The translations under genes were made by a program, and so were the position numbers. Source: Lacisediminihabitans sp040549525 (lineage in GTDB: Bacteria > Actinomycetota > Actinomycetes > Actinomycetales > Microbacteriaceae). Taken from it: a DNA stretch of 64,000 nt. Under the pieces are notes generated by a model. It was not told where the DNA came from and did not search any database. It saw only the letters and a list, made by a program, of their open reading frames with translations. The stretch covers positions 62,001-126,000 of the forward strand of contig NZ_JBEPTM010000004.1 in NCBI RefSeq assembly GCF_040549525.1, given 5' to 3'. Each line of letters opens with the position of its first letter. Within the stretch, counting starts at the first letter, position 1. This document shows, piece by piece, positions 49,944 through 60,101 of the stretch.

Positions 49944-51169
49944 GATTCATCTTCTACGTTGCTGCCGGCGGTCTCTCCGCCGTGGTGACGTTCGTGCTCG
50001 CGACAGCGGTCGCGAGGCTCGGCATGAAATACCGGCTCTATCCCGCCATCCGCGACCGGGACGTGCACAAGCGCCCGACCCCGCGCCTCGGGGGTATCGC
50101 CATGTTCATCGGTATCCTCACGGCCTTCGGGGTCGCGTCCCAGCTGCCCCAATTCCACCTCATCTTCGCCAAACCGGGTCCGATCTTCGCGATCCTCGGA
50201 TCGGCGCTCATCATCGTGCTCATCGGTGTCGCCGACGACATCTGGGATCTCGACTGGGTCACCAAACTCGCCGGGCAGATCATCGCCGCCGGGCTCCTCG
50301 CCTGGCAGGGCGTGCAACTGACCACGCTCCCGATCGTGGGGGGAGTGGTCGTGCTCTCCTCCTACACCGGGCTGATCATCACGGTCTTCGCGATCGTGCT
50401 CGTCATGAACGCCATCAACTTCATCGATGGGCTGGACGGCCTGGTCGCCGGCGTCGCGATCATCGCCAACGGCGCATTCTTCATCTACAGCTACATCCTC
50501 GTTACCCGCAGTGCGGCAGCGGAGTACTTCAATCTCGCGCTGCTCATCTCGGCGGTTCTGATCGGCGCGTGCGTCGGCTTCCTCCCGCTGAACTGGCACC
50601 CGGCCAAGCTGTTCATGGGGGATGCCGGGGCGCTCCTCGTCGGCCTGCTGATGGCGACTTCCGCGATCTCCGTCACCGGTCAGGTGGATCTCGCCGCACT
50701 GCAGTTCACCAAGCAGCTCGTGCCCGCGTTCATCCCGATCCTGCTTCCCCTCGCCATCCTGATCATTCCGCTGCTCGACTTCGCTCTCGCGATCTTCCGC
50801 CGCCTTCGGGCGGGAAAGTCGCCCTTCAGCGCCGACCGCAAGCACCTCCATCACCGCTTGCTGGATATGGGCCATTCGGACATCCCTGCGGTGTTGATCT
50901 TCTACTCCTGGACCGCAGTGGTGTCGATCGGATGCCTGCTCTTCATGTTCTTCGACGCCATCTGGGGCGTACTGTTCATCATCGTCGGCCTGGTCATCTG
51001 CACGGCCTTCACTCTGGCGCCCCTCACCCGTCGAAAGTCCGTGGAGGCCTCCGTCCAGCTCGCCAGTGCCGACAACGACGCCGAGGCGGCCGCATCCCGG
51101 TTCGACCCCCTCGATGAGGCGGCCTACGACGCGGCATCCACCGACACCCCCACGAAGGAAGCATCATGA
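49940..51169 (+). CDS. Polyprenyl-phosphate GlcNAc-1-phosphate transferase (WecA/TagO type)
   Basis: 409 residues, about 11 membrane helices. Family motifs: HKRPTPRLGG, VADDIWDLDW, NAINFIDGLDGL (Asp cluster), LFMGDAGAL and HLHHRLLDMGH. It transfers a sugar-1-phosphate to a lipid carrier to start cell-wall glycopolymer synthesis. GTG start overlapping the previous gene; acidic cytoplasmic tail. Exact sugar and lipid (decaprenyl is likely) are inferred. Confidence 0.93.
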   Translation: MRFIFYVAAGGLSAVVTFVLATAVARLGMKYRLYPAIRDRDVHKRPTPRLGGIAMFIGILTAFGVASQLPQFHLIFAKPGPIFAILGSALIIVLIGVADDIWDLDWVTKLAGQIIAAGLLAWQGVQLTTLPIVGGVVVLSSYTGLIITVFAIVLVMNAINFIDGLDGLVAGVAIIANGAFFIYSYILVTRSAAAEYFNLALLISAVLIGACVGFLPLNWHPAKLFMGDAGALLVGLLMATSAISVTGQVDLAALQFTKQLVPAFIPILLPLAILIIPLLDFALAIFRRLRAGKSPFSADRKHLHHRLLDMGHSDIPAVLIFYSWTAVVSIGCLLFMFFDAIWGVLFIIVGLVICTAFTLAPLTRRKSVEASVQLASADNDAEAAASRFDPLDEAAYDAASTDTPTKEAS

Positions 51170-51624
51170 GCGCGATCCCCATCCTCAAGCGGATCCTGGC
51201 CTACGGCGGCGTCCTCGCGCTCGCCATCGCGGTGGTCGGGTCGGTCGTCGGACTCATCTTCGCCGGGGGAATCGGCCTCGTCAGTGCGCTCATCGGCACG
51301 GTGATGGCCGTCGTCTTTCTCGGTATCACGACGGCAAGCATCGTCCTGGCCACGAAGGTCGCGAAGGGCGACCTGCTGAGCGTCGCCTTCTTCGGGATCG
51401 TGATGGGGGCGTGGCTCGTCAAGCTCATCGTCTTCATCGTGTTGATCGTTCTTCTCAAGGACCAGCCGTGGATCCAGACCCAGGTGCTGTTCCTCACCGT
51501 GGTTGTCGCCGTGATCGGCACCCTCGTCGTGGATGTGGTGGTGATCGCGCGCTCGCGAATGCCCTACGTCAGCGACGTGAGCCTGCCAACGGATGCCGCT
51601 GCGGCCGCCGACCGACAGCAGTAG
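51166..51624 (+). CDS. Membrane protein ahead of the ATP synthase operon (AtpI-like position)
   Basis: 152 residues with four membrane helices and a short polar tail. ATGA overlap with the WecA-like gene. It occupies the place of atpI/synthase-associated membrane proteins just before atpB, and the size fits, but sequence similarity to AtpI is not obvious by eye. Confidence 0.75.
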   Translation: MSAIPILKRILAYGGVLALAIAVVGSVVGLIFAGGIGLVSALIGTVMAVVFLGITTASIVLATKVAKGDLLSVAFFGIVMGAWLVKLIVFIVLIVLLKDQPWIQTQVLFLTVVVAVIGTLVVDVVVIARSRMPYVSDVSLPTDAAAAADRQQ

Positions 51625-51717
51625 AGGTTCGGCTGGCCCCATTCTCTTGATAGAGTTATGACGAACGCCCCCCTTCTTCTCGCCGCGTGACTACACGCCC
51701 CGATTCTGGAGTTAGCG

Positions 51718-52539
51718 CTGCTACCCCACGCACTTAATCTCATCCTCCCGCTCGCCAGCGAAGGCGACGGCGGCGGTAGCTTCGTCGGGCCCAGTATCGG
51801 TGAATTCTTCCCGCCGATCATCGCGTTCGCTGGCACTCCCTTCGAGCTCAATCGAGTCATGCTCGTGCGCATCATCACCACGGTCATCATCATCGTGGTG
51901 TTCTCGCTGTTGACGCGATCGCTCAAGGTGGTTCCGACTCGCTGGCAGAGCGTGCTCGAGTTCGGCACCGACTTCGTGCGCGTCGGCATCGCCGAAGACC
52001 TGCTCGGCAAGAAGGACGGTCGCAAGTTCCTTCCGCTGCTCATGACCTTCTTCTTCATGATTCTGGCGATGAACTTCACCGGGGTTGTGCCCTTCGTCAA
52101 TATCGCCGGCACCTCGGTGATCGGCGTGCCGCTGCTGCTCGCTGCCATCGCCTACTTCACCTGGATCATCGCCGGACTCAGGAAGCACCCCGGCAAGTTC
52201 CTGCGCAACGCGCTGTTCCCGCCCGGTGTGCCGTGGCCGCTGTACATCATCGTGACTCCGATCGAACTGATCTCGACCTTCATCGTTCGACCGGTCACCC
52301 ACACGCTGCGACTCCTGATGAACATGATCGTCGGCCATCTGCTGCTCGTTCTGTTCTTCCTCGCCACCTCGTTCTTCTTCTTCGAGGCCAACGGACTGTA
52401 CAAGCTCTTCGGCATCGGAACGATCGCGTTCGGGCTGGCCTTCACGGTGCTCGAACTCCTGGTCATCGTGCTGCAGGCCTACGTTTTCACCATCCTGACG
52501 GCCGTCTATCTCCAGCTCGCGCTGGCCGATGAGCACTGA
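51718..52539 (+). CDS. atpB: ATP synthase Fo subunit a, start unusual
   Basis: About 273 residues. Core motifs are present: the proton-path Arg helix region HTLRLLMNMIVGHLLL and the C-terminal YVFTILTAVYLQLALADEH. The first in-frame ATG (51859) would remove the N-terminal segment that precedes MLVRI (residues FVGPSIGEFFPPIIAFAGTP), which is typical of the family. Upstream the frame has no ATG/GTG/TTG before a TGA at 51688, only a CTG at 51718 with GGAG 6 bases before it, chosen here. A frameshift is the alternative: the adjacent frame encodes SAATPRT and stops at 51735. Confidence 0.85.
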   Translation: MLPHALNLILPLASEGDGGGSFVGPSIGEFFPPIIAFAGTPFELNRVMLVRIITTVIIIVVFSLLTRSLKVVPTRWQSVLEFGTDFVRVGIAEDLLGKKDGRKFLPLLMTFFFMILAMNFTGVVPFVNIAGTSVIGVPLLLAAIAYFTWIIAGLRKHPGKFLRNALFPPGVPWPLYIIVTPIELISTFIVRPVTHTLRLLMNMIVGHLLLVLFFLATSFFFFEANGLYKLFGIGTIAFGLAFTVLELLVIVLQAYVFTILTAVYLQLALADEH

Positions 52540-52623
52540 CCCAACCTGACTGACCAGTAACGACCTAGCACGACGCGAGTCGGGCAACCGCCCCTCGCAC
52601 CATCACGGAAGGAAACACACAAC

Positions 52624-52863
52624 GTGGACACCACTACCGTCGCCGCACTCAGCGGAAACATCGCGACGATCGGCTATGGCCTCGCAGCAATCGGCCCGGC
52701 AATCGGAGTCGGAATCGTCGTCGGAAAGACGATCGAGTCCGTCGCGCGCCAGCCTGAGCTCCAGGGCCGCCTGACCGTGCTGATGTACATCGGTATCGCC
52801 TTCACCGAGGCACTCGCCTTCATCGGTATTGCAACGTACTTCATCTTCACCACCGGACAGTAG
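52624..52863 (+). CDS. atpE: ATP synthase Fo subunit c
   Basis: 79 residues, two helices with a polar loop (ARQPELQ). Ion-binding carboxylate Glu in GIAFTEALAFIG. GTG start with GGAAGGA upstream. Forms the rotor ring. Confidence 0.96.
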   Translation: MDTTTVAALSGNIATIGYGLAAIGPAIGVGIVVGKTIESVARQPELQGRLTVLMYIGIAFTEALAFIGIATYFIFTTGQ

Positions 52864-52865
52864 TC

Positions 52866-53429
52866 ATGAAACCCCTTCTTCTCGCGGCGGCTGCGGAGGC
52901 GAATCCGAATCCGCTCATCCCGAGTCTTCCGGACATCATCTGGTCGGCACTGTGCTTCATCGTGCTGTTCATCTTCTTCTGGAAGAAGGTCCTGCCGAAC
53001 GTGCAGAAGACGCTCGACGCGCGTGCGGAGCTCATCGAGGGCGGCATCAAGAAGGCCGAGAACGCCCAGGCGGAGGCCGCTGCAGCTCTCGAGAAGTACA
53101 ACGAGCAGCTGGCAGAGGCACGCGCCGAGGCCGCGAAGATCCGTGACCAGGCCCGTCAGGACGGCACGAAGATCCTGAACGAGCTCAAGGAGCAGGCATC
53201 CGCGGATGCCGCCCGCATCACGGTCAACGCGCAGGCGACGATCGAAGCCGAGCGCCAGTCTGCGCTCGTCTCCCTCCGCTCCGAGGTCGGATCGCTCGCG
53301 ATCGACCTCGCCTCCGGCGTCATCGGGCAGAGCCTGTCCGACGACAAGAACGCGGCGAACCTGGTCGACCAGTTCCTCGCAGACCTCGAGAAGTCAGAAG
53401 CGGCAGCCAAGCCGGAGTCGGTGAACTGA
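52866..53429 (+). CDS. atpF: ATP synthase Fo subunit b
   Basis: 187 residues. One N-terminal membrane helix (IIWSALCFIVLFIFFWKKV) and a long charged coiled coil, the stator stalk. Starts 2 bases after atpE and ends 2 bases before atpH. Confidence 0.96.
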   Translation: MKPLLLAAAAEANPNPLIPSLPDIIWSALCFIVLFIFFWKKVLPNVQKTLDARAELIEGGIKKAENAQAEAAAALEKYNEQLAEARAEAAKIRDQARQDGTKILNELKEQASADAARITVNAQATIEAERQSALVSLRSEVGSLAIDLASGVIGQSLSDDKNAANLVDQFLADLEKSEAAAKPESVN

Positions 53430-53431
53430 AC

Positions 53432-54226
53432 ATGGGATCAGCGACCAGGGAAGCTCTCGCCGCCTCTCGGGCGGAACTTTCGTCCATGGGCTCGGCCGAC
53501 CTGGCCACTGCCGATGAACTGTTCTCGGCCGGCCGGATCATCGGCGGCTCGGCTCAGCTCATCTCGATGCTCACCGACACGGCGACGGGTGCTGCGGACA
53601 AGCAGTCCATCCTCGCCGCGGTCTTCGGCACCAACCTCAGCCCGGTGACCCTCCGGCTGCTCGGCACGGCGGTCTCGCACCGCTGGTCCGACTCGGAGGA
53701 CCTGCTCGCGGGTATCGAAGAACTCGGGCTACGCGCGGCAGCGGACTCCGCACCGGCGACCGTCAACATCGATGCGGAACTGTTCGCCTTCGGCACGGCG
53801 GTGTCGTCGAACTCCGAGCTCGAACTCGCGGTGAGCAGCAAGCTCGGAACCCCGGAGTCGAAGGTGGCGCTCGTCGAAGCACTTCTCGCGAAGAAGGTCT
53901 CCGCCCAGACGCTCGCGATCGTCCGCCACCTGATGCAGCAGCCCCGTGGCCGTCGTATCGGCGAGTTGCTGCGCACCGCAGCATCCATCGTGGCTGACCA
54001 GTCCGGACTCGCGGTCGCCACCATCACCAGCGCCACCCCGATTCGGGCGGTGCAGCTCGAGCGGCTGCAGAAGGGTCTCGCCGTCAAGTTCGGTCGAGCG
54101 CTCAAGTTCAACCTGATCGTCGATCCGGCCCTCATCGGCGGGCTTCGCGTGCAGGTCGGCGACACGGTCATCGACGACAGCGTCGCATCGAAGATCAAGG
54201 ATCTCCGGCTCCAGCTCGCCGGATAG
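53432..54226 (+). CDS. atpH: ATP synthase F1 subunit delta
   Basis: 264 residues, the longer actinobacterial type. C-terminal signature VATITSATPIRAVQLERLQ and LIVDPALIGGLRVQVGDTVI. It links stator b to F1. A 66-base gap with a 7-bp hairpin (54253-54270) separates it from atpA. Confidence 0.95.
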   Translation: MGSATREALAASRAELSSMGSADLATADELFSAGRIIGGSAQLISMLTDTATGAADKQSILAAVFGTNLSPVTLRLLGTAVSHRWSDSEDLLAGIEELGLRAAADSAPATVNIDAELFAFGTAVSSNSELELAVSSKLGTPESKVALVEALLAKKVSAQTLAIVRHLMQQPRGRRIGELLRTAASIVADQSGLAVATITSATPIRAVQLERLQKGLAVKFGRALKFNLIVDPALIGGLRVQVGDTVIDDSVASKIKDLRLQLAG

Positions 54227-54292
54227 CGAACCCTCTCCCCACACAGACCCCCCGAAGCCGTTGGGCTTCGCGAAGACAAGGAAACAACGGAA

Positions 54293-55930
54293 ATGGCAGA
54301 CCTCACGATCAGCCCGGATGAGATCCGCGACGCGCTCAAGGACTTCGTCAAGGCCTATGACCCCGCGTCCGCCTCGACGACCGAGGTCGGTTACGTCATC
54401 GACGCAGCCGATGGGATCGCCCACGTGCAGGGTCTTCCCGGCGTCATGGCGAACGAGCTCATCAAGTTCGCCGACGGCACCCTCGGCCTCGCCCAGAACC
54501 TGGACGAGAACGAGATCGGTGTCATCGTGCTCGGCGAGTTCGGCGGAATCGTCGAGGGCCTCGAGGTCACCCGCACCGGAGAGGTGCTCTCCGTGCCCGT
54601 CGGTGATGCCTACCTCGGTCGCGTCGTCGACCCGCTCGGCGCCCCGATCGACGGTCTCGGCGAGATCACGGGCGAGAGCCGCCGGGCCCTCGAACTCCAG
54701 GCTCCCGGCGTCATGCAGCGCAAGAGCGTCCACGAGCCGATGCAGACCGGCATCAAGGCCATCGACGCCATGATCCCGATCGGTCGAGGCCAGCGCCAGC
54801 TGATCATCGGCGACCGCCAGACCGGCAAGACGGCCATCGCGATCGACACGATCATCAACCAGAAGGCCAACTGGGAGTCGGGCGACACCACAAAGCAGGT
54901 GCGCTGCATCTACGTCGCCATCGGCCAGAAGGGCTCGACCATCGCTTCGGTGAAGGGTGCGCTCGAGGATGCCGGAGCCATGGAGTACACCACCATCGTG
55001 GCGTCCCCGGCCTCCGACCCCGCCGGCTTCAAGTACCTCGCTCCCTACACCGGGTCTGCCATCGGCCAGCACTGGATGTACGGCGGCAAGCACGTGCTGA
55101 TCATTTTCGACGACCTGTCAAAGCAGGCCGAGGCCTACCGCGCCGTCTCGCTGCTGCTGCGTCGCCCCCCGGGGCGCGAGGCATACCCGGGCGACGTGTT
55201 CTACCTGCACTCCCGTCTGCTCGAGCGTTGCGCGAAGCTCTCCGACGAGCTCGGTGCCGGATCGATGACCGGTCTCCCGATCATCGAGACCAAGGCGAAC
55301 GACGTGTCGGCCTACATCCCGACCAACGTGATCTCGATCACCGACGGCCAGATCTTCCTGCAGTCCGACCTCTTCAATGCCAACCAGCGTCCGGCGGTCG
55401 ACGTGGGAATCTCCGTCTCGCGAGTCGGTGGTGACGCGCAGGTCAAGTCGATCAAGAAGGTCTCCGGCACGCTGAAGCTCGAGCTGGCCCAGTACCGCTC
55501 GCTCGAGGCCTTCGCGATGTTCGCGTCCGACCTCGACCCGACCAGCCGCCGCCAGCTCGCCCGCGGCGCCCGCCTCACCGAGCTCCTGCGCCAGCCGCAG
55601 TACTCGCCGTACCCCGTCGAGGAGCAGGTCGTCTCGATCTGGGCCGGAACGAACGGCAAGCTCGACGAGGTCGCCGTGGAAGACGTGCTGCGTTTCGAGC
55701 GCGAGCTGCTCGACTACCTCGGTCGCAACACCGAGGTGCTGGCGAAGCTGAAGGCCACGAACGTGCTGGATGACGACACGGTGAAGGCACTCGACGAGGG
55801 CGTGGACAAGTTCAAGCTCGAGTTCCAGACCGGCGAGGGCAAGCCGCTCGCCTCGGTCGGAACCGAGGAGTTCGAGCCCATCGAGCCCGAGGACATCGCC
55901 CAGGAGCAGATCGTCAAGCAGAGGCGCTAG
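54293..55930 (+). CDS. atpA: ATP synthase F1 subunit alpha
   Basis: 545 residues. Non-catalytic nucleotide-binding subunit: P loop GDRQTGKTAIAID, the Arg-finger region ISVSRVGGDAQ and the C-terminal helical domain with an acidic tail. Standard start. Confidence 0.98.
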   Translation: MADLTISPDEIRDALKDFVKAYDPASASTTEVGYVIDAADGIAHVQGLPGVMANELIKFADGTLGLAQNLDENEIGVIVLGEFGGIVEGLEVTRTGEVLSVPVGDAYLGRVVDPLGAPIDGLGEITGESRRALELQAPGVMQRKSVHEPMQTGIKAIDAMIPIGRGQRQLIIGDRQTGKTAIAIDTIINQKANWESGDTTKQVRCIYVAIGQKGSTIASVKGALEDAGAMEYTTIVASPASDPAGFKYLAPYTGSAIGQHWMYGGKHVLIIFDDLSKQAEAYRAVSLLLRRPPGREAYPGDVFYLHSRLLERCAKLSDELGAGSMTGLPIIETKANDVSAYIPTNVISITDGQIFLQSDLFNANQRPAVDVGISVSRVGGDAQVKSIKKVSGTLKLELAQYRSLEAFAMFASDLDPTSRRQLARGARLTELLRQPQYSPYPVEEQVVSIWAGTNGKLDEVAVEDVLRFERELLDYLGRNTEVLAKLKATNVLDDDTVKALDEGVDKFKLEFQTGEGKPLASVGTEEFEPIEPEDIAQEQIVKQRR

Positions 55931-55978
55931 CCGGGTTCGACACGGGCCGGGTTCGACACGGGCAGCTCTCGACACGGG
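55931..55978. repeat. 16-bp tandem repeat between atpA and atpG
   Basis: Units CCGGGTTCGACACGGG (55931-55946 and 55947-55962, identical) and a third, CAGCTCTCGACACGGG. The flanking CGCAGGCGGCCTACTCGACC resembles dispersed intergenic repeats of Microbacteriaceae. It begins directly after the atpA stop. Confidence 0.8.
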
Positions 55979-56045
55979 CGCAGGCGGCCTACTCGACCAA
56001 CATTTCATCGAACTGAAGTACACACGAACAGAAAGTTAGACAGAC

Positions 56046-56945
56046 ATGGGAGCGCAACTTCGGGTCTACCGGCAGAAGATCAAGTCTGCCCAGACGACCA
56101 AGAAGATCACTCGAGCCATGGAGCTGATCTCCGCCTCACGCATCCAGAAGGCGCAGGCGAGGGTCGCGGCATCCGGACCATACTCGCGTGCTGTCACTCG
56201 TGCCGTGTCGGCTGTGGCCACCTTCTCGAACGTCGATCACCTCCTCACCACCGAGCCGGAGAAGGTCGAGCGCGCCGCTGTCGTGCTCTTCACCTCCGAT
56301 CGCGGGCTCGCCGGTGCGTTCAGCACGAACGTGGTGCGTGAGTCGAGCGAGCTCGTCACCCTGCTGCAGAGCCAGGGCAAGGAGGTCGTCTACTACCTCG
56401 TCGGTCGCAAGGCGGCGGCGTATTTCGCCTTCCGCAAACGCGCCGCTGAGCAGATCTGGACGGGCGGCACCGAGAAGCCCGAGTTCGAGACCGCGAAGTC
56501 GATCGGCGAGACTCTCGTCGCGAAGTTCATCCAGCCGGCGGGCGAGGGCGGGGTGGACGAGATCCACATCGTCTACAACCGCTTCGTGAGTGTTGTCACG
56601 CAGGTTCCCGAGGTCGTCAGGCTGCTGCCCCTCGAGGTCGTCGAGGGCGTGGAGGCCCCCGAGGACAACGACGTGCTGCCGCTCTACTCGTTCGAGCCCG
56701 AGGTCGATGATGTGCTGGATGCCCTGCTTCCGGTGTATATCGAGAGCCGCATCTTCAACGCGATGCTGCAGTCCGCGGCATCCGAGCACGCGGCCCGCCA
56801 GCGGGCGATGAAGTCGGCGAGCGACAACGCCGACAAGCTCATCACCACCTTCACCCGCCTGGCGAACAACGCGCGCCAGTCCGAGATCACCCAGCAGATT
56901 TCCGAGATCGTCGGCGGCGCCGATGCACTCTCGCCCAAGAAGTAA
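56046..56945 (+). CDS. atpG: ATP synthase F1 subunit gamma
   Basis: 299 residues. N-terminal helix RVYRQKIKSAQTTKKITRAM and C-terminal helix RARQSEITQ-like (NNARQSEITQQISEIVGGADAL), the central rotor coiled coil. Confidence 0.97.
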   Translation: MGAQLRVYRQKIKSAQTTKKITRAMELISASRIQKAQARVAASGPYSRAVTRAVSAVATFSNVDHLLTTEPEKVERAAVVLFTSDRGLAGAFSTNVVRESSELVTLLQSQGKEVVYYLVGRKAAAYFAFRKRAAEQIWTGGTEKPEFETAKSIGETLVAKFIQPAGEGGVDEIHIVYNRFVSVVTQVPEVVRLLPLEVVEGVEAPEDNDVLPLYSFEPEVDDVLDALLPVYIESRIFNAMLQSAASEHAARQRAMKSASDNADKLITTFTRLANNARQSEITQQISEIVGGADALSPKK

Positions 56946-56988
56946 GCGCTGAAGCGCTCAGAAGAAGCCCAGGAGAATCGAGAAGCAC

Positions 56989-58449
<1,461 letters not shown>

Positions 58450-58451
58450 GA

Positions 58452-58736
58452 ATGGCCGAGACTGGTGCTCGTCAGCTGCAGGTGAGTGTCGTGTCGGCCG
58501 ACCACGAGGTCTGGTCCGGCACGGCAACGATGGTGGTCGCGCGAACCACCGAGGGAGAGATCGGAATCCTCCCCGGCCATGAGCCGCTGTTGGCGATTCT
58601 CAGCGCCGGAGAAGTCCGGATCACCACGGGCTCCGGATCCGCCGCGGTGCGGGCGAACGCCGAGGATGGTTTCCTCTCGGTGGAGCACGACACCGTCACC
58701 ATCGTCGCACGCAACGCCGCGCTCGTTCAGGGCTGA
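58452..58736 (+). CDS. atpC: ATP synthase F1 subunit epsilon, short form
   Basis: 94 residues. Only the N-terminal beta sandwich (LQVSVVSADHEVWSG to VTIVARNAALVQG) is present. The C-terminal two-helix inhibitory domain found in longer (130-140 residue) epsilon subunits is absent. Starts 2 bases after atpD. Confidence 0.95.
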   Translation: MAETGARQLQVSVVSADHEVWSGTATMVVARTTEGEIGILPGHEPLLAILSAGEVRITTGSGSAAVRANAEDGFLSVEHDTVTIVARNAALVQG

Positions 58737-58745
58737 CTTCTTCCG

Positions 58746-59267
58746 ATGCTGATCGCGATGGCTGGGCTGCCGGCGGCGGGCAAGAGCACTATCGCCGAGA
58801 TTCTCGGCGGGAGGCTCTCCGCGTCGGTGGTCTCGGTCGATCCGATCGAGTCGGCGATTCTCGAGGCGGGGATCGATAGCGACCAGCCGACGGGACTCGC
58901 CGCCTACCTGGTTGCGGAGACCATCGCCGCGCTCGTTCTCGAGTCCGGCCATAGTGTGATCGTCGACGCCGTCAACGGAGTCGATCCTGCCCGGGAGCAG
59001 TGGGTGGAGCTGGCCAAGTCCCGCGGCGAGACGCTTCGCTTCATCGAAGTCGTCTGTTCCGATCCCGCACTGCACCGCGAACGCCTCCACGCTCGTGGGC
59101 GTCGTTTTCCGCACGTGAACGAGCCGAGCTGGCACGCCGTCGAGCAGAGCCTCGACGAGTATCTGCCCTGGGCCGGTGCCAGTGCCGCGGTGCCGCGGAT
59201 CACGCTGGATTCGGCGCAACCTCTCGGCGTGAACGTGGATTCCGCGCTCGCGTTCATCACCGGCTAG
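58746..59267 (+). CDS. P-loop kinase-like protein
   Basis: 173 residues. Walker A GLPAAGKST (residues 7-15), a DPIES acidic site, the HSVIVDAVNGV strand and the Arg-rich lid LHRERLHARGRRFP: the AAA_33/zeta-like small-molecule kinase fold. It starts 9 bases after atpC; its TAG overlaps the GTG of yaaA. Substrate unknown. Confidence 0.85.
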   Translation: MLIAMAGLPAAGKSTIAEILGGRLSASVVSVDPIESAILEAGIDSDQPTGLAAYLVAETIAALVLESGHSVIVDAVNGVDPAREQWVELAKSRGETLRFIEVVCSDPALHRERLHARGRRFPHVNEPSWHAVEQSLDEYLPWAGASAAVPRITLDSAQPLGVNVDSALAFITG

Positions 59268-60013
59268 TGCTGGTACTGCTGCCCCCTTCGGAGACGAAAC
59301 GCGACGGGGGTGACGACGACGCGCGGCTGGACCTGTCGCGACTGAGTCATCCCTCCCTGACCGCACAGCGGCGCTCCGCCCTCTCCGCGACGCGGGCGCT
59401 GTCGAGCAATCGTGCCACCATGGCTGCCGCTCTGAAGCTCGGTGCCAGCCAGCAGTTCGAGGTGACCCGCAATCGGCAGTTGCGATCCTCGCCCACCACT
59501 CCCGCTCTCGAGCGCTATACCGGCGTGCTCTATGACGCCCTCGACGCCCGCACGCTTTCGACCGGCGGCCGGGCCTTCGCCCGGGATCACGTGCTCATCC
59601 ATTCCGCGCTGTTCGGCCTCCTCGGTGCCGACGATCCGATTCCCGCCTACCGGCTGTCCCACGATTCGAGGCTGCCGGACCTTCCGCTTAAGAAGCTGTG
59701 GCGTGAGCGCATCTCCGCGGTGCTGGCCGCCACCGACGGAGTGATCCTCGACCTGCGATCGGAGAGCTACGTCGAACTCGGACCGGCTCCGCTGGGGCCC
59801 GAGAGCGCCGTCGTGCGTGTCGTCTCCGACTCCGGTTCCGGGCCGCGACGGGCCCTCAACCACTTCAACAAGAAGGGCAAGGGCGAGTTCGTGCGCATCC
59901 TCTGCGAGGCGGCCATCGACCACTCGAGTATCGATTCGCTGCTGGAGTGGTCAGTCGGCGCGGGCATCCGCCTCGAGCGGGGCGCGGTGGGCGAGTTGGA
60001 CCTCGTCGTCTGA
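59267..60013 (+). CDS. yaaA: YaaA-family peroxide stress protein
   Basis: 248 residues, opening VLVLLPPSETKRDGG as in YaaA (DUF328), with the YTGVLYDALDA, DLRSESYVELG and HFNKKGKGEFVR segments. YaaA limits intracellular free iron under peroxide stress in E. coli. GTG start overlaps the previous stop (TAGTG). Its stop lies at the beginning of a tandem repeat. Confidence 0.88.
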   Translation: MLVLLPPSETKRDGGDDDARLDLSRLSHPSLTAQRRSALSATRALSSNRATMAAALKLGASQQFEVTRNRQLRSSPTTPALERYTGVLYDALDARTLSTGGRAFARDHVLIHSALFGLLGADDPIPAYRLSHDSRLPDLPLKKLWRERISAVLAATDGVILDLRSESYVELGPAPLGPESAVVRVVSDSGSGPRRALNHFNKKGKGEFVRILCEAAIDHSSIDSLLEWSVGAGIRLERGAVGELDLVV

Positions 60014-60095
60014 CAGGGAGCGTCCGACCGGGAGCGGCTGACCGGGAGCGTCCGACCGGGAGCCTCAGATTGGGAGAGGCTGACTGGGAAGCTCC
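60012..60095. repeat. 14-bp tandem repeat, six units
   Basis: Six consecutive 14-base units with consensus GACCGGGAGCGTCC; units 1-4 are nearly identical and 5-6 degenerate. The first unit overlaps the yaaA stop codon and the array ends 6 bases before the tag stop. It fills the whole gap between these convergent genes. Confidence 0.85.
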
Positions 60096-60101
60096 GGCGC
60101 G

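Noticed and set aside
60012..60095. CRISPR or iteron array
   Set aside because: Units are contiguous 14-mers without spacers and no replication gene is nearby.
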